A model generated the notes under the pieces. That model had not been told where the DNA came from. It was given only the letters and a program-made list of their open reading frames with translations, and made no database searches. A program made the position numbers and the translations under genes. 64,000 nucleotides of DNA from Symbiopectobacterium purcellii_A. GTDB lineage: Bacteria > Pseudomonadota > Gammaproteobacteria > Enterobacterales > Enterobacteriaceae. How positions within the stretch are numbered: the first letter of the stretch is position 1; the number at the start of each line of letters is the position of its first letter. Positions 1 to 9,114 of this stretch are shown here, piece after piece. Where the stretch lies: assembly GCF_052050035.1 (NCBI RefSeq), contig NZ_CP189882.1:5248714-5312713 (forward strand), written 5' to 3'.

Positions 1-128
1 GTATAGCCCTGCTCTGTTACCAGGGCAACGGCTTCCTTTTTAAACTCAGGGGTAAATTGTCGTTTATGGTTCACTAAACACCTCCGTTTTGGATGTAAGT
101 TTAGTGTCCTGATTATTCAACCACTACA
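1..128 (-). mobile_element. IS3-family element, terminal fragment with start of orfA
   Basis: The window opens inside an IS3-family element. Positions 1-128 match the right end of the element at 28403-30307 base for base, including the terminal inverted repeat ending in ccactaca at 121-128. The first codons of orfA (GTG start near 74, minus strand) run off the window edge. The element cuts into the IS6-type transposase fragment on its right. Confidence 0.85.
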
Positions 129-336
129 GAGTGATCAACAATAATACCCCGCTCAGCCATCATATCTTCGAGGTTGCGCAGGCTGAGTGAGTACGCCAGA
201 TACCAGCGGACACACTGGGCGATAACATCAGTGGGATAATGGAGGCGTCGGAAAGATTTTCGGTTCAAGGACATAGTCGGCAACATCACAAAAAAAAACA
301 GCATGTTACCTGAACCCGGCTTAATGTGACAGAGCC
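129..336 (-). mobile_element. IS6-family (IS26-like) fragment with transposase N-terminus
   Basis: An ATG at 274 (minus) opens about 49 codons reading MSLNRKSFRRLHYPTDVI and then a segment ending MMAERGIIVDHS. This is the usual N-terminus of IS6/IS26 transposases. The reading stops where the IS3 end begins at 128. The outer end at 336 (ggctctgtcac on the minus strand) is the terminal repeat, and a matching end in the opposite orientation starts at 2309. Confidence 0.8.
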
Positions 337-350
337 TTTCTTTATGCATG

Positions 351-1541
351 TCACCATGTAACCGGCATAGCGCTGATGCCACGCAGGTTGGCTCTGTTGT
401 TGCGCCGTATCCCCCCTGTCATGGGCCGCATATCCGGCAAACGCGTCAGCAGTACCGCGAGGGCGACCTCCAGCTCGGCCAGCGCAAGTCGGTATCCCAT
501 ACAGTGGTGTATACCACCGCCGAAGGACAGGCTGCGTCCCTCCCTGCGCCGGATATTCAGGATTTCCGGTGAGGAAAACACCGCCGGGTCATGATTGGCC
601 GCCCCCAGGCTGAGAAACAGGCTGGTTCCGCGCGCAATAACATGGTCTGCCACCTCAATCTCGTCGAGTGCCGTACGGTAGAGCATCTGTACAGAACTGT
701 CATAACGGATGCACTCGGTTATAGCGGCGGGTATCAGGCTGTGGTCCTGCCTGAGCCGCTCAAGCTCCATGGGGTTTTCATGCAGTGCCAACACCGTGTT
801 GCACAGCATGTTAGAGGTGGTCTCATGCCCGGCAATAAACAGTAGAATGACGTTGGCGATGATTTCATCGTGCTGCAGCCTGTCATCGTCATTTTCGCCG
901 CGCAGAAAAAGCGACACGAGGTCACTGGCCGGACTCCCGCGGCGGGACACGATGAGCGCGCTGAAGTACTCCTCCAGCGCAGCGAAAGCCTCCCCGGCCT
1001 TCAGCAGGTCTTCCTGCGTTATCTGCGGGTCAAAGACCCTCACCAGCGCCGAGGCAGACCGGCCAAGCACGGCTGCATCAGATTCCGGCACGTTCAGCAT
1101 GCGACAGATGATGCGTACAGGAAGGGGAAACGCAAATTCCCGGGCCAGGTCGCATGAGCGTCGACCTGCCAGGGCGTCAGCCAGGTCGTTTGCCACGTTG
1201 AGGACGATCTCCCTTAGGGACTGAATCTCTTTTGCGCCGAAGGACTTCATGACCAAACCCCTCAGTCGGGTGTGCTCAGGCGGGTTCAGAACGAGAAACA
1301 TCCTGTTCATTCCCCGGAATACCGGCATCCTTGCAGCATCGTTACCAAAACGCAGCCGGACACTGTCCATATAGTTTTTGCCGGCCCGTCTGTCGTTAAG
1401 CAGGGCCTCCACGACGGCGTGACTGCCGCTGATGATGACATTATCCCCGCCCCGGATGAGCGGCCCCTGCTCATGGAGTTTTCGGTAAAGAAGAAAGGGA
1501 TTATCAGAATAATCCGGGTTCATTAACTCATGAAGCTGCAT
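351..1541 (-). CDS. Cytochrome P450, bacterial soluble (CYP107-like)
   Basis: This 396-residue protein has the full set of P450 marks. The I-helix oxygen-activation motif AGHETT is at residues 237-242, the ExxR pair is in ECIR at 276-279, and the heme-ligand loop FGGGIHHCMG has its cysteine at residue 347. Its length and the lack of a membrane anchor fit soluble class I bacterial enzymes, which need a separate ferredoxin and reductase; neither is nearby. GGAGGT precedes the ATG. It starts 19 bases after the chorismate mutase stop, so the two are probably one transcript. The C-terminus is complete and ends 15 bases from an IS6-type end. The substrate cannot be read from the sequence; the pairing suggests an aromatic or shikimate-derived compound, which is inference. 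Confidence 0.93.
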   Translation of the reverse strand: MQLHELMNPDYSDNPFLLYRKLHEQGPLIRGGDNVIISGSHAVVEALLNDRRAGKNYMDSVRLRFGNDAARMPVFRGMNRMFLVLNPPEHTRLRGLVMKSFGAKEIQSLREIVLNVANDLADALAGRRSCDLAREFAFPLPVRIICRMLNVPESDAAVLGRSASALVRVFDPQITQEDLLKAGEAFAALEEYFSALIVSRRGSPASDLVSLFLRGENDDDRLQHDEIIANVILLFIAGHETTSNMLCNTVLALHENPMELERLRQDHSLIPAAITECIRYDSSVQMLYRTALDEIEVADHVIARGTSLFLSLGAANHDPAVFSSPEILNIRRREGRSLSFGGGIHHCMGYRLALAELEVALAVLLTRLPDMRPMTGGIRRNNRANLRGISAMPVTW

Positions 1542-1560
1542 GCCTTACCTCCGCTTTTGG

Positions 1561-2106
1561 TTAACGAGCCCGCTGAATGCGTGACAGGGCTACAATGAGA
1601 TTTTTTTTATCCGCTGCGCTGAGTCCCGGGGCCGTCATCTGCGATACCAGCCAGGCCATATCAGCTTCGGAAAAGGAGCCGACCATCAGGCGCTGGCTGA
1701 GTGCGGTCATCATCCGGCTGTCAGTCTGTTGTATCTGTTGTCTGATATCTGCAAGGTCCGTAACGGGAGCGCCGTCCTGCGGCGTGGCCAGCCAGTCAGC
1801 CAGACAGCGGTACTGGATTGCCTTACCGGCGTTCATCAGCGCATGGACAAAAGGGAGGACGGTGTGGGAAGCAAGCCCGGCGACCTCCGCATTTTGTGTC
1901 ATACCGTCCATGACAACCTTCTCCCGCGGCAGGTCTTCAACGGGCAGATGATGCAGCGTTTTATAGCTTGCCACCTCCGGCATTAACCGCATGCGTTGAT
2001 TCAGTGCGGATGACAGTTCCACGAGCGACACGGAGGTCACTGAACCAGTAAAAACGGTACTGCACATAAACAGTGAAGAAAGAAAAATGGCCATAAAGTC
2101 CATCAT
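1561..2106 (-). CDS. Exported chorismate mutase, AroQ gamma type
   Basis: The 181-residue protein begins with a hydrophobic leader (about residues 1-25), as in periplasmic monofunctional chorismate mutases. The mature part carries the family pattern ALNQRMRLMPEVASYKTLHH, then LPVEDLPREKVV, and later AGKAIQYRCLADWL. These helices hold the active-site Arg, Lys and Glu/Gln residues that turn chorismate into prephenate. A purine-rich GGGG lies before the double ATG at 2106/2103. Cytosolic shikimate enzymes do not normally use an exported mutase, so a role in secretion, virulence or a secondary pathway is likely. It is the first gene of a pair with the P450. Confidence 0.85.
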   Translation of the reverse strand: MMDFMAIFLSSLFMCSTVFTGSVTSVSLVELSSALNQRMRLMPEVASYKTLHHLPVEDLPREKVVMDGMTQNAEVAGLASHTVLPFVHALMNAGKAIQYRCLADWLATPQDGAPVTDLADIRQQIQQTDSRMMTALSQRLMVGSFSEADMAWLVSQMTAPGLSAADKKNLIVALSRIQRAR

Positions 2107-2308
2107 GAATCAGCCCCGCCGTATGAAAAGCTGATATTAATTTACACAACGGAAGATAACATTGTGTGATTATTTTGTTTTCAAGATGTAAAACATGTAA
2201 CAAGCGTTATTTTTGCTGAAATTTTAAGCCCACATAATGCGCTGGCCAAAAAGGCACAGTTCCCAATGGATGCGCCTTTTTTTCAAGGCACAAGAAGCGA
2301 TCCGTCAG

Positions 2309-2370
2309 GGCTCTGTCGCATTAAGCCGGGTTCAGGTAACATGCTGTTTTTTTGTAATGTTGCCGACTAT
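2309..2370 (+). mobile_element. IS6-family end fragment, inverted relative to 129-336
   Basis: From 2309 (ggctctgtcgca) about 60 bases follow the same terminal sequence seen on the minus strand at 336, with a few mismatches, up to the shared gccgactatgt. The match then stops at an IS21-like end. The two IS6-type ends face outward from the chorismate mutase-P450 segment. Confidence 0.7.
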
Positions 2371-3185
2371 GTGTTAGCGCCAGTGATATAAGTCCCTAAT
2401 TCACCATTTGATTTGTCCGTTCCACCCAACATGTTGTTTCCTGATGGTTCCTACACCGAAAAGGATATCAACATGCTGAGCAGAGAGGACTTTTTCATGA
2501 TAAAGCAAATGCGCCATCAGGGGGCTTACATTGTCGATATTGCCACCCAAATCGGTTGTTCCGAGCGCACCGTCAGACGGTATCTGCGTTATCCATCTCC
2601 GCCGGCGCGTAAGGCCCGGCTGCGAATGGAAAAACTCCGCCCTTTCATGGAGTACATCGATATGCGTCTGACCGAAAACGTCTGGAACGCCGAAGTGATA
2701 TTCCATGAAATCAGAAAGATGGGCTATCCCGGCGGACGCTCCACGCTTCGGGCTTACATCCAGCCCAAACGTAAAATGCGGCCGGGTAAAAAGACCGTGC
2801 GCTTCGAAACCCAGCCAGGTTACCAGTTACAGCATGACTGGGGAGAAATCGAGGCGGAGGTGTCTGGTGAACGCTGCAAAATCAACTTCGCCGTGAACAC
2901 GCTGGGTTACTCGCGTCGCCTCCACGTCTTTGCGGCACCGAGCCAGGATGCGGAGCACACCTATGAGTCCCTGGTGCGGGCCTTCCGTTACTTCGGTGGC
3001 GGCGTGAAAACCGTGCTGGTCGATAATCAGAAAGCGGCCGTGCTGAAAAATCACAACGGCAATGTGGTGTTCAACGCAGGCTTCCTGCAACTGGCGCAGC
3101 ACTATGACTTCCAGCCCCGGGCGTGTCGCCCCCGCCGCGCGCGAACCAAGGGCAAGGTTGAACGCATGGTCGACTACCTCAAATA
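2371..3185 (+). mobile_element. IS21-family element 1, left part with istA
   Basis: This is the 5' part of an IS21-type element. It is cut at the TA at 3184 by IS630 copy A. The rest of this element is not found to the right of that copy, which instead abuts a MITE and an unrelated IS, so the missing part was deleted. Confidence 0.8.
2474..3183 (+). pseudogene. istA: IS21 transposase IstA, truncated
   Basis: From the ATG at 2474 (MLSREDFFMIKQMRHQG) there is an N-terminal helix-turn-helix region, then the retroviral-integrase-like core with QHDWGE (first Asp) and TVLVDNQKAAV (second Asp) and the segment ARTKGKVERMVDYLK that carries the Glu. The frame is open until the IS630 insertion. About one third of a normal IstA is lost and no istB follows. 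Confidence 0.85.
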
Positions 3186-4067
3186 TAGCCAAGCGACTTA
3201 ATTTTGATTACACCATATGGACTGAGAACAAACTCTCTGTATCGCAACCCATCTCTCTTTTTTTGCTTTTTGCTTGTGCCCATTTATGCTCAATTGGGTT
3301 AAGATCTGGCGAATATGTAGGCAAATACTCCACCATATACCCTGCATCGATGATGACTTGTTGAATATTATGTTTTTTGTGAAAAGTGGCATTGTCCATC
3401 ATGATTACACTGTTTTTAGGGAGTACTGGGATAAGGACTTGTGTGACCCAGGCATAGAAAACATCGCTGTTAATATTGATATCAAATAATCCGATAGCAA
3501 ACAGCGTTGTGCCTAATAAAGCGCCGATAACATTTGTTCTTCCCCTAGCTCCCCAGTTCTTCAGGCCAAAACACCGTTGACCTTTTGGGGAATAGCCGTG
3601 AGTCCGTGGGGCATCGTGTGAAAAACCACTTTCATCAATAAAAACAATAGGTTTACCTTCTTTTTCATACTGTTGTTTTTTTTGTTGAAATCCCTGCCGG
3701 GCGTTTTCGTCGGCTTTCGGATGACGTAGAGTTTTTTTTATAGGTCAATCCCAGCTTTTTAAGCGCTTGCCAAATGGCCTTCTGACAAACGCCAAAACGC
3801 TCTGCACGTTCTTTTTGGTAAGCATCTGGATATTGTTCAACATCTTTTATCAACTCGGATTTATCGATCTTTCGCTGACGCGTGGTCGATGCTTTTGACT
3901 CTATTTGATTAATCCAACGCGATACAGAGGCAGGGCCAATCCGAAATTGCTTCGCTGTTTCTCGGATACTCAACCCTTCGTTTTTCCGTGTAGATATCAC
4001 TTTACGTCTAAAATCAATTGAATAGCTCATTTAAATAATGTAATCAAAATTAAGTCGTTTAGCTATA
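3184..4067 (-). mobile_element. IS630-family element, copy A (884 bp)
   Basis: Ends are tatagccaagcgac and gtcgtttagctata, flanked by TA as expected for the IS630/Tc1-mariner group. Two overlapping frames make up the transposase: orfA (4030-3665) and a second frame with VFIDESGFSH, MMDNATFHK and YSPDLNPIEHKWAQ, which together give the DDE triad. The frames meet at a run of eight A on the minus strand. The left flank is istA and the right flank is a MITE. Confidence 0.9.
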
Positions 4068-4161
4068 TAGCCAAGCGACATTATTTTGATAACAGCCAGC
4101 TATGCTTCTTTGCCGCATATCAGGGCATAGGATGTAATCATTTTTAAGTCGGTTGGCTATA
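4066..4161. mobile_element. MITE1 copy (96 bp, IS630-type ends)
   Basis: A non-coding 96-bp repeat runs from tatagccaagcgac to gtcggttggctata. Its ends match those of the 884-bp IS630 element while the interior is unrelated and nearly self-complementary. It shares its TA with IS630 copy A. It has inserted into another MITE1 copy, of which only 24-26 bp remain at 4160-4185. Confidence 0.9.
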
Positions 4162-4185
4162 TCAAAATAATGTCGCTTGGCTATA
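4160..4185. mobile_element. MITE1 remnant, inverted end only
   Basis: The sequence tatcaaaataatgtcgcttg followed by gctata is the reverse complement of the MITE1 left end. It sits directly after a full copy and immediately before the truncated orfB of the next element. Confidence 0.8.
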
Positions 4186-5007
4186 CCAGCCGACGAAGGT
4201 TTCCACCCAGGCTCGCGCATCTTCCAGCGTTGCAAAGCCTTTTTCAGACCATGCAGGCACGTATTTCAGCATCCTGAACAGCGATTCCACGTGGGCGTTG
4301 TCGTTGCTTACCCGCGGCCGACTGTGTGACGGGGTTATCTTCAGCTCCGCAAGCTTCACCTGCAGCACCTGTGACTTCATCGGTGCACCGTTATCCGCAT
4401 GCAGTACCAGCGGCTCCTGCCAGCAGCGCTCGCTCAGCACCGTTCGCTTCAGCAGTTCTGCTGCATACTCGCCGCTTTCGACCGGGTACACCTCATAACC
4501 CACTATTTTGCGACTGAACACATCTTCTATGAGATACAGGTAGAACCAGTGACCCGCCGTCAGCGACTTCAGCCAGGTGATGTCCCACGACCACACCTGG
4601 TTCGGCGCGATCGCCTTCCATGTCGACAGCGGCTTACTTTGCGGGGCCTGCTGACGCCCGCGATGACTGACCTCTCCGGCACGGCGCAACACCCGGTAAA
4701 ACGTCGATTCACTGGCAACGTAACGCCCCTCATCGGCTAGTGCCGGTACGATTTGCGCCGGCGACAGACTGGCGAATCGTGGCTCATGGCAGATGGCCAG
4801 CACCTGCTGTTCCGCTTCAGCACTGAGCCTGTTTTTCGGCATCGGCCGTGATGCCGTCGGTCGCCGGTCGTCAGGACTTAGCCGCCAGCGCTGGAACGTC
4901 CGCTCGCTAATACCTACAGACCTGCAGGCATCGCTTTGCCGGACGCCGGCAGTGGCAGCCTCCTCCAGCATCTTCATCAGCCGTAACCTGTCGGCTGTGC
5001 GCGTCAT
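4186..5007 (-). pseudogene. IS3-like transposase OrfB, C-terminus lost
   Basis: The frame holds an N-terminal helix-turn-helix (VGISERTFQRWRLSPDDRRP) and the rve integrase core with WSWDITWLKS (Asp), VLHADNGAPMKSQ (Asp) and DNAHVESLFRMLKY (Glu). It reads into the MITE1 remnant after VETFVGWY, so the last part of the protein is missing. The catalytic residues are kept. Confidence 0.8.
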
Positions 5008-5486
5008 TCGACCTCGCGTTCTTCGTCGAAGAACGCCTTGAGCTTTTTTTCCAGAATGAGCAGTGCCGCCGCTTCGGCGAGGGCTTTGTCCTTGCGGGCT
5101 ATTTCACGATTAAGCTGCTGAATTTCTTTTTGTTGTTTCTTTATTAAGGCTCTTTCTGCACGCTGACCTGGCTGCATAAACTCGTCCTTCCACTGCTGAA
5201 TCTGTTCAGGATAGAGGCCTTTACGGCGACAGTATTCAGCCACAGCATGAGCAGAAAGCGGCGCGGTTTCAACGATAACGGCGAAGCGCGCATCCTGAGA
5301 CCACTCCAGGTGGAGTTTACTCTCACTGGCTGCCGACTGAGTCGGAATTCCAGCCTGAGACCGCCAGCCATAAAGCGTATTGGCGGGAATGCCTTCCAGG
5401 CGGGATATCTGGTAAATAGACTGACTATGCGGCGGCAACATTCTGGCGATCACAGCCGCTTTACGTTCTGGCGAATAGCTTCCCAT
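5004..5486 (-). CDS. IS3-like transposase OrfA
   Basis: This 160-residue protein begins MGSYSPERKAAVIARML, with an N-terminal helix-turn-helix and a C-terminal coiled coil (about residues 105-150, rich in K, Q and E). That is the usual multimerisation and DNA-binding subunit. Its stop overlaps the orfB start. Confidence 0.8.
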   Translation of the reverse strand: MGSYSPERKAAVIARMLPPHSQSIYQISRLEGIPANTLYGWRSQAGIPTQSAASESKLHLEWSQDARFAVIVETAPLSAHAVAEYCRRKGLYPEQIQQWKDEFMQPGQRAERALIKKQQKEIQQLNREIARKDKALAEAAALLILEKKLKAFFDEEREVE

Positions 5487-5549
5487 GAACAGCTTCTCCA
5501 GCCCCCTAGATTTTTTTCACTCAGAGGCGACAACTACCCTGACATGGGG

Positions 5550-6309
5550 GGGATATGATGGCGGCTATAGCATGCTTACCGCATTTCTACACCCCATGAA
5601 GCAGCCCGTTACTGAGGCGGTCACGCGCTTTGAGACCGAACCCGGCGTACAGATGCAGGTTGATTTCACCATCGTCAGGCAGGGCCATAACCCGTTGCTG
5701 GCCTTCGTCGCTACGCTGGGCTGGAGCCGGGCGACTTTCGTCAAGTTCTACAGCAACCAGGAGTCCGCAGCCTGGTGTGACGGCATTGAGTCTGCACTTA
5801 AGTTCTTTGGCGGAACTCCGCATCAGTTGCTGTTCGACAACGCCAAGGCCATCATTATTGAGCGTGATGTCTACGGGCCCGGCAAGCATCGCTGGAACCC
5901 ACAGTTGATGCAACTGGCTGAGAAGTATGCCTTTACGCCTAAAGTTTGCCGTCCCTACCGCGCCAAGACTAAGGGCAAGGTCGAACGCTTCAACCATTAC
6001 CTCAAGAACAGCTTTGTTGTGCCGCTTGCCGCCACGTTTCGCCAGGCTGGGCTGATACTGGACGTCCCCGCGGCTAATGCACGCATTGGTGAGTGGTGGA
6101 TCACCGTTGCCAACACCCGTAAACATGGCACCACCGGTATTCCGCCTGAACAACGCATGCCGCGTGAGCGGGCTGCGTTGTTGCCATTGCCGAAGATAAC
6201 ACTGGCATTTCCTCCACCGGTACCGGCGAGTTGCTCGCGCCCCATACCCACAGAGAGTCTCCAGCACCCGTTGGCTACGTATCAGGCGCTACTGGAGGTA
6301 GAAGCATGA
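5550..6309 (+). pseudogene. istA: IS21 element 2, IstA without N-terminus
   Basis: This is a different IS21 lineage from the one at 2474. The integrase core is visible: MQVDFTIVRQGHN (Asp), HQLLFDNAKAI (Asp), RAKTKGKVERFNHYLK (Glu), then a C-terminal tail. The N-terminal helix-turn-helix domain is missing because sequence before about 5550 belongs to the neighbouring IS. Its TGA overlaps the ATG of istB, the usual coupling. Confidence 0.8.
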
Positions 6310-6870
6310 ACCTCCAGCATGATCGTATCGCAGCGCTCTGCGAGCAGCTTAAGCTCGATAGATTACCGGCTGAGTGGCCCGCCGTTGCTCAGACGACGAT
6401 CGACAGCAACGGCACTCATGCCGACTTCCTTGAAGCTGCTTTACAGCTTCAGCATGATGGGCTGAACGAACGGCGCCGGCAGACTATTTTGCGTTTATCA
6501 GGCCTACCGGTGATCAAGACGCTGGAGCAGTTTGATTTCGCCTTTGCGAGTGGCGTACCTCGCAGTCAGATCCAGGAGTTGGCCGGGCTGGCGTTTATCG
6601 AGCGTCAGGAGAACCTGGTCTTGCTGGGTCCGTCCGGGGTAGGTAAAACGCACCTGGCGACAGCACTCGGCTACAGAGCCGCGATGGCCGGAATGAGTAT
6701 TCGGTTCGTCACAGCCGCAGATCTGATGCTACAGCTGCTCGCATCACATCGTCAGGGGGAGTTAAAAAGCTATCTTAATCGCGTTGTGGGTAAGCCTAAG
6801 TTGTTGATCATAGATGAGGTTGACTACCTTCCCTTCGGTAAAATGGAAGCCAATCTGTTCTTCCAGGTTA
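6306..6870 (+). pseudogene. istB: IS21 helper ATPase IstB, truncated
   Basis: The ATG at 6306 overlaps the istA stop (ATGA). The AAA+ features are the Walker A loop GPSGVGKTHLATALG and the Walker B strand LLIIDEVDYLPFGK. The frame is cut after NLFFQV by IS630 copy B, removing about the last quarter. Confidence 0.88.
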
Positions 6871-7752
6871 TAGCCAAGCGACTTAATTTTGATTACACCA
6901 TATGGACTGAGAACAAACTCTCTGTATCGCAACCCATCTCTCTTTTTTTGCTTTTTGCTTGTGCCCATTTATGCTCAATTGGGTTAAGATCTGGCGAATA
7001 TGTAGGCAAATACTCCACCATATACCCTGCATCGATGATGACTTGTTGAATATTATGTTTTTTGTGAAAAGTGGCATTGTCCATCATGATTACACTGTTT
7101 TTAGGGAGTACTGGGATAAGGACTTGTGTGACCCAGGCATAGAAAACATCGCTGTTAATATTGATATCAAATAATCCGATAGCAAACAGCGTTGTGCCTA
7201 ATAAAGCGCCGATAACATTTGTTCTTCCCCTAGCTCCCCAGTTCTTCAGGCCAAAACACCGTTGACCTTTTGGGGAATAGCCGTGAGTCCGTGGGGCATC
7301 GTGTGAAAAACCACTTTCATCAATAAAAACAATAGGTTTACCTTCTTTTTCATACTGTTGTTTTTTTTGTTGAAATCCCTGCCGGGCGTTTTCGTCGGCT
7401 TTCGGATGACGTAGAGTTTTTTTTATAGGTCAATCCCAGCTTTTTAAGCGCTTGCCAAATGGCCTTCTGACAAACGCCAAAACGCTCTGCACGTTCTTTT
7501 TGGTAAGCATCTGGATATTGTTCAACATCTTTTATCAACTCGGATTTATCGATCTTTCGCTGACGCGTGGTCGATGCTTTTGACTCTATTTGATTAATCC
7601 AACGCGATACAGAGGCAGGGCCAATCCGAAATTGCTTCGCTGTTTCTCGGATACTCAACCCTTCGTTTTTCCGTGTAGATATCACTTTACGTCTAAAATC
7701 AATTGAATAGCTCATTTAAATAATGTAATCAAAATTAAGTCGTTTAGCTATA
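6869..7752 (-). mobile_element. IS630-family element, copy B (884 bp)
   Basis: It is almost identical to copy A, with the same split transposase (orfA 7715-7350). The left flank is istB, but the right flank (ccttcttactcc) is the 3' part of an ISL2-like transposase. The two flanks cannot come from one target, so this copy joins two loci by recombination. Confidence 0.9.
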
Positions 7753-7857
7753 CCTTCTTACTCCTTAGCGCCGGTCTTTGGAATTTCCATCTCAGAACAG
7801 CGTAAAATTTACTTCAATCACCGAAACACCCTTATTTCACTATTAAGCAACACGCTT
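7753..7857 (+). mobile_element. ISL2-like (IS5 family) right-end fragment
   Basis: These 105 bp equal the last part of the element ending at 9905: the transposase C-terminus (LLLSAGLWNFHLRTA), then the end repeat ttaagcaacacgctt. Confidence 0.85.
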
Positions 7858-8612
7858 AATGGGATAAAACGCATCCAGCGGCCGTTGCTGCCAGCGCTTA
7901 ACGTCATCCATCACGGCATTGGTCACTTGAGAAATGAAGCCAGCGGAAACATCGACCCCGTAGACTTCTTTAAAGTGAGCCTGAATATCACGCGTTGATA
8001 GCCCTCTGGAATAGAGAGAAATAATGCGGTCATCGAAGCCGTTAAGCTGCTTTTCGTGCTTACCTATCAGTGTCGGCTCGAAGGTACTGTTGCGGTCGCG
8101 CGGAATATCGAGCTCGAGCGCCCCATTTTGGCTACGTACGCTCTTGGATGTCTTGCCATTGCGGGAGTTGCCTGAATTATTACCAGCCGGGTCATGCTTA
8201 GCATACCCAAGGTGTATCTTCATCTCAGCTTGAAGAACCCGTTCCGCCAGTCTTTTAGTCAGCTGCTTGAGTAGTCCTGATTCACCCAGAAGCTCCTGAG
8301 GGGAGTGGCAATCCTGAAGCAGTTGGTCAATAAGTGGCTTTGTTGAATAATTTAAGATACTGATTTATATAAGCATTATAAAATTTCAACGACTAATTTT
8401 TCCTCTCGGAATGCTTTTTATTGTGCTAACTATTTGATTTGTCGTTCTAACAAAATACATTCTCTGTAAATGCATTCTAACTAAAGAAGATGTAAATCAA
8501 ACGGTTAAATTATTCAACAAAGCCTCAATAAGTTCGTTGCTGATAGGCATTTTTTGTCCTCTGAAGGTTTTCCTCAAAATGCCATTTACACAGATCTTTT
8601 TACACTCTCCCC
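7858..8612 (-). mobile_element. IS256-family fragment a, carrying a MITE2
   Basis: On the minus strand this encodes an IS256 transposase N-terminal half with small differences from the other copies (for example SQNGALELDIPRDRN in place of GEIELDIP). The start region is separated by MITE2 (8336-8524), and the 5' end of the element follows to about 8612. The 3' half is gone, replaced by the ISL2-like end. Confidence 0.8.
8336..8524. mobile_element. MITE2 copy (189 bp) with 9-bp target duplication
   Basis: It starts ggctttgttgaataattta and ends with the inverse. The 9-bp duplication tcaataagt flanks it (8327-8335 and 8525-8533). It has no coding capacity. The 9-bp duplication and the ggctttgttgaataa ends are those of IS903-type elements. 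Confidence 0.92.
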
Positions 8613-9114
8613 TCTGGAATAGAGAGAAATAATGCGGTCATCGAAGCCGTTAAGCTGTTTTTCGTTCTTACCGATCAGTGTCGGCTCGAAGGTATAGCCA
8701 AGCGACATTATTTTGATAACAGCCAGCTATGCTTCTTTGCCGCATATCAGGGCATAGGATGTAATCATTTTTAAGTCGGTTGGCTATACTGTTGCGGTCG
8801 CGCGGAATATCGAGCTCGATCTCCCCATTTTGGCTACGTACGCTCTTGGATGTCTTGCCATTGCGGGAGTTGCCTGAATGATTACCTGCCGGGTCATGCT
8901 TAGCATACCCAAGGTGCATCTCCATCTCAGCTTCAAGAACCCGTTCCGCCAGTCTTTTAGTCAGCACCTTGAGTAGGCCTGATTCACCCAGCAGATCCTG
9001 AGGGGAGTGACAATCTTGAAGCAGTTGGTCAATAAGTTCGTTGCTGATAGGCATTTTGTTATCCTTTGAAGGTTTTCCTCAAAATGCCATTTACACAGAT
9101 TATTTTACAGTCTC
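8613..9114 (-). mobile_element. IS256-family fragment b, carrying a MITE1
   Basis: The transposase N-terminus starts at 9054 (MPISNELIDQLLQDCHSPQD). It is interrupted by MITE1 at a TA within the codons following DIPRDRNS, resumes beyond the MITE, and ends at 8613. The 5' terminal repeat ends at 9114. Confidence 0.8.
8693..8788. mobile_element. MITE1 copy (96 bp) inside IS256
   Basis: The site reads gaaggTA before and TActgttgcgg after. Removing the repeat plus one TA restores the intact IS256 reading frame, so this is a simple insertion. Confidence 0.92.

Larger units (their letters stand above)
4186..5514 (-). mobile_element. IS3-like two-ORF element, 3' end lost
   Basis: OrfA (5486-5004) and orfB (5007-) overlap by four bases and encode a helix-turn-helix/coiled-coil protein and an integrase-core protein, the IS3 layout. 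The exact group is not recognised. The left end is missing at the MITE1 remnant. The right end lies near 5514, just before IS21 sequence. Confidence 0.75.

Noticed and set aside
2260..2290. Possible hrp box upstream of the chorismate mutase (GGGAACT on the minus strand near 2270)
   Set aside because: Only the first half resembles GGAACC. No CCAC second half lies at 15-17 bases, so there is no real support for HrpL control.
6231..7049. Open frame of 272 codons joining istB to IS630 sequence
   Set aside because: It is a chance fusion: the last 58 codons are antisense IS630 DNA. The same tail recurs wherever this IS inserts in that frame.
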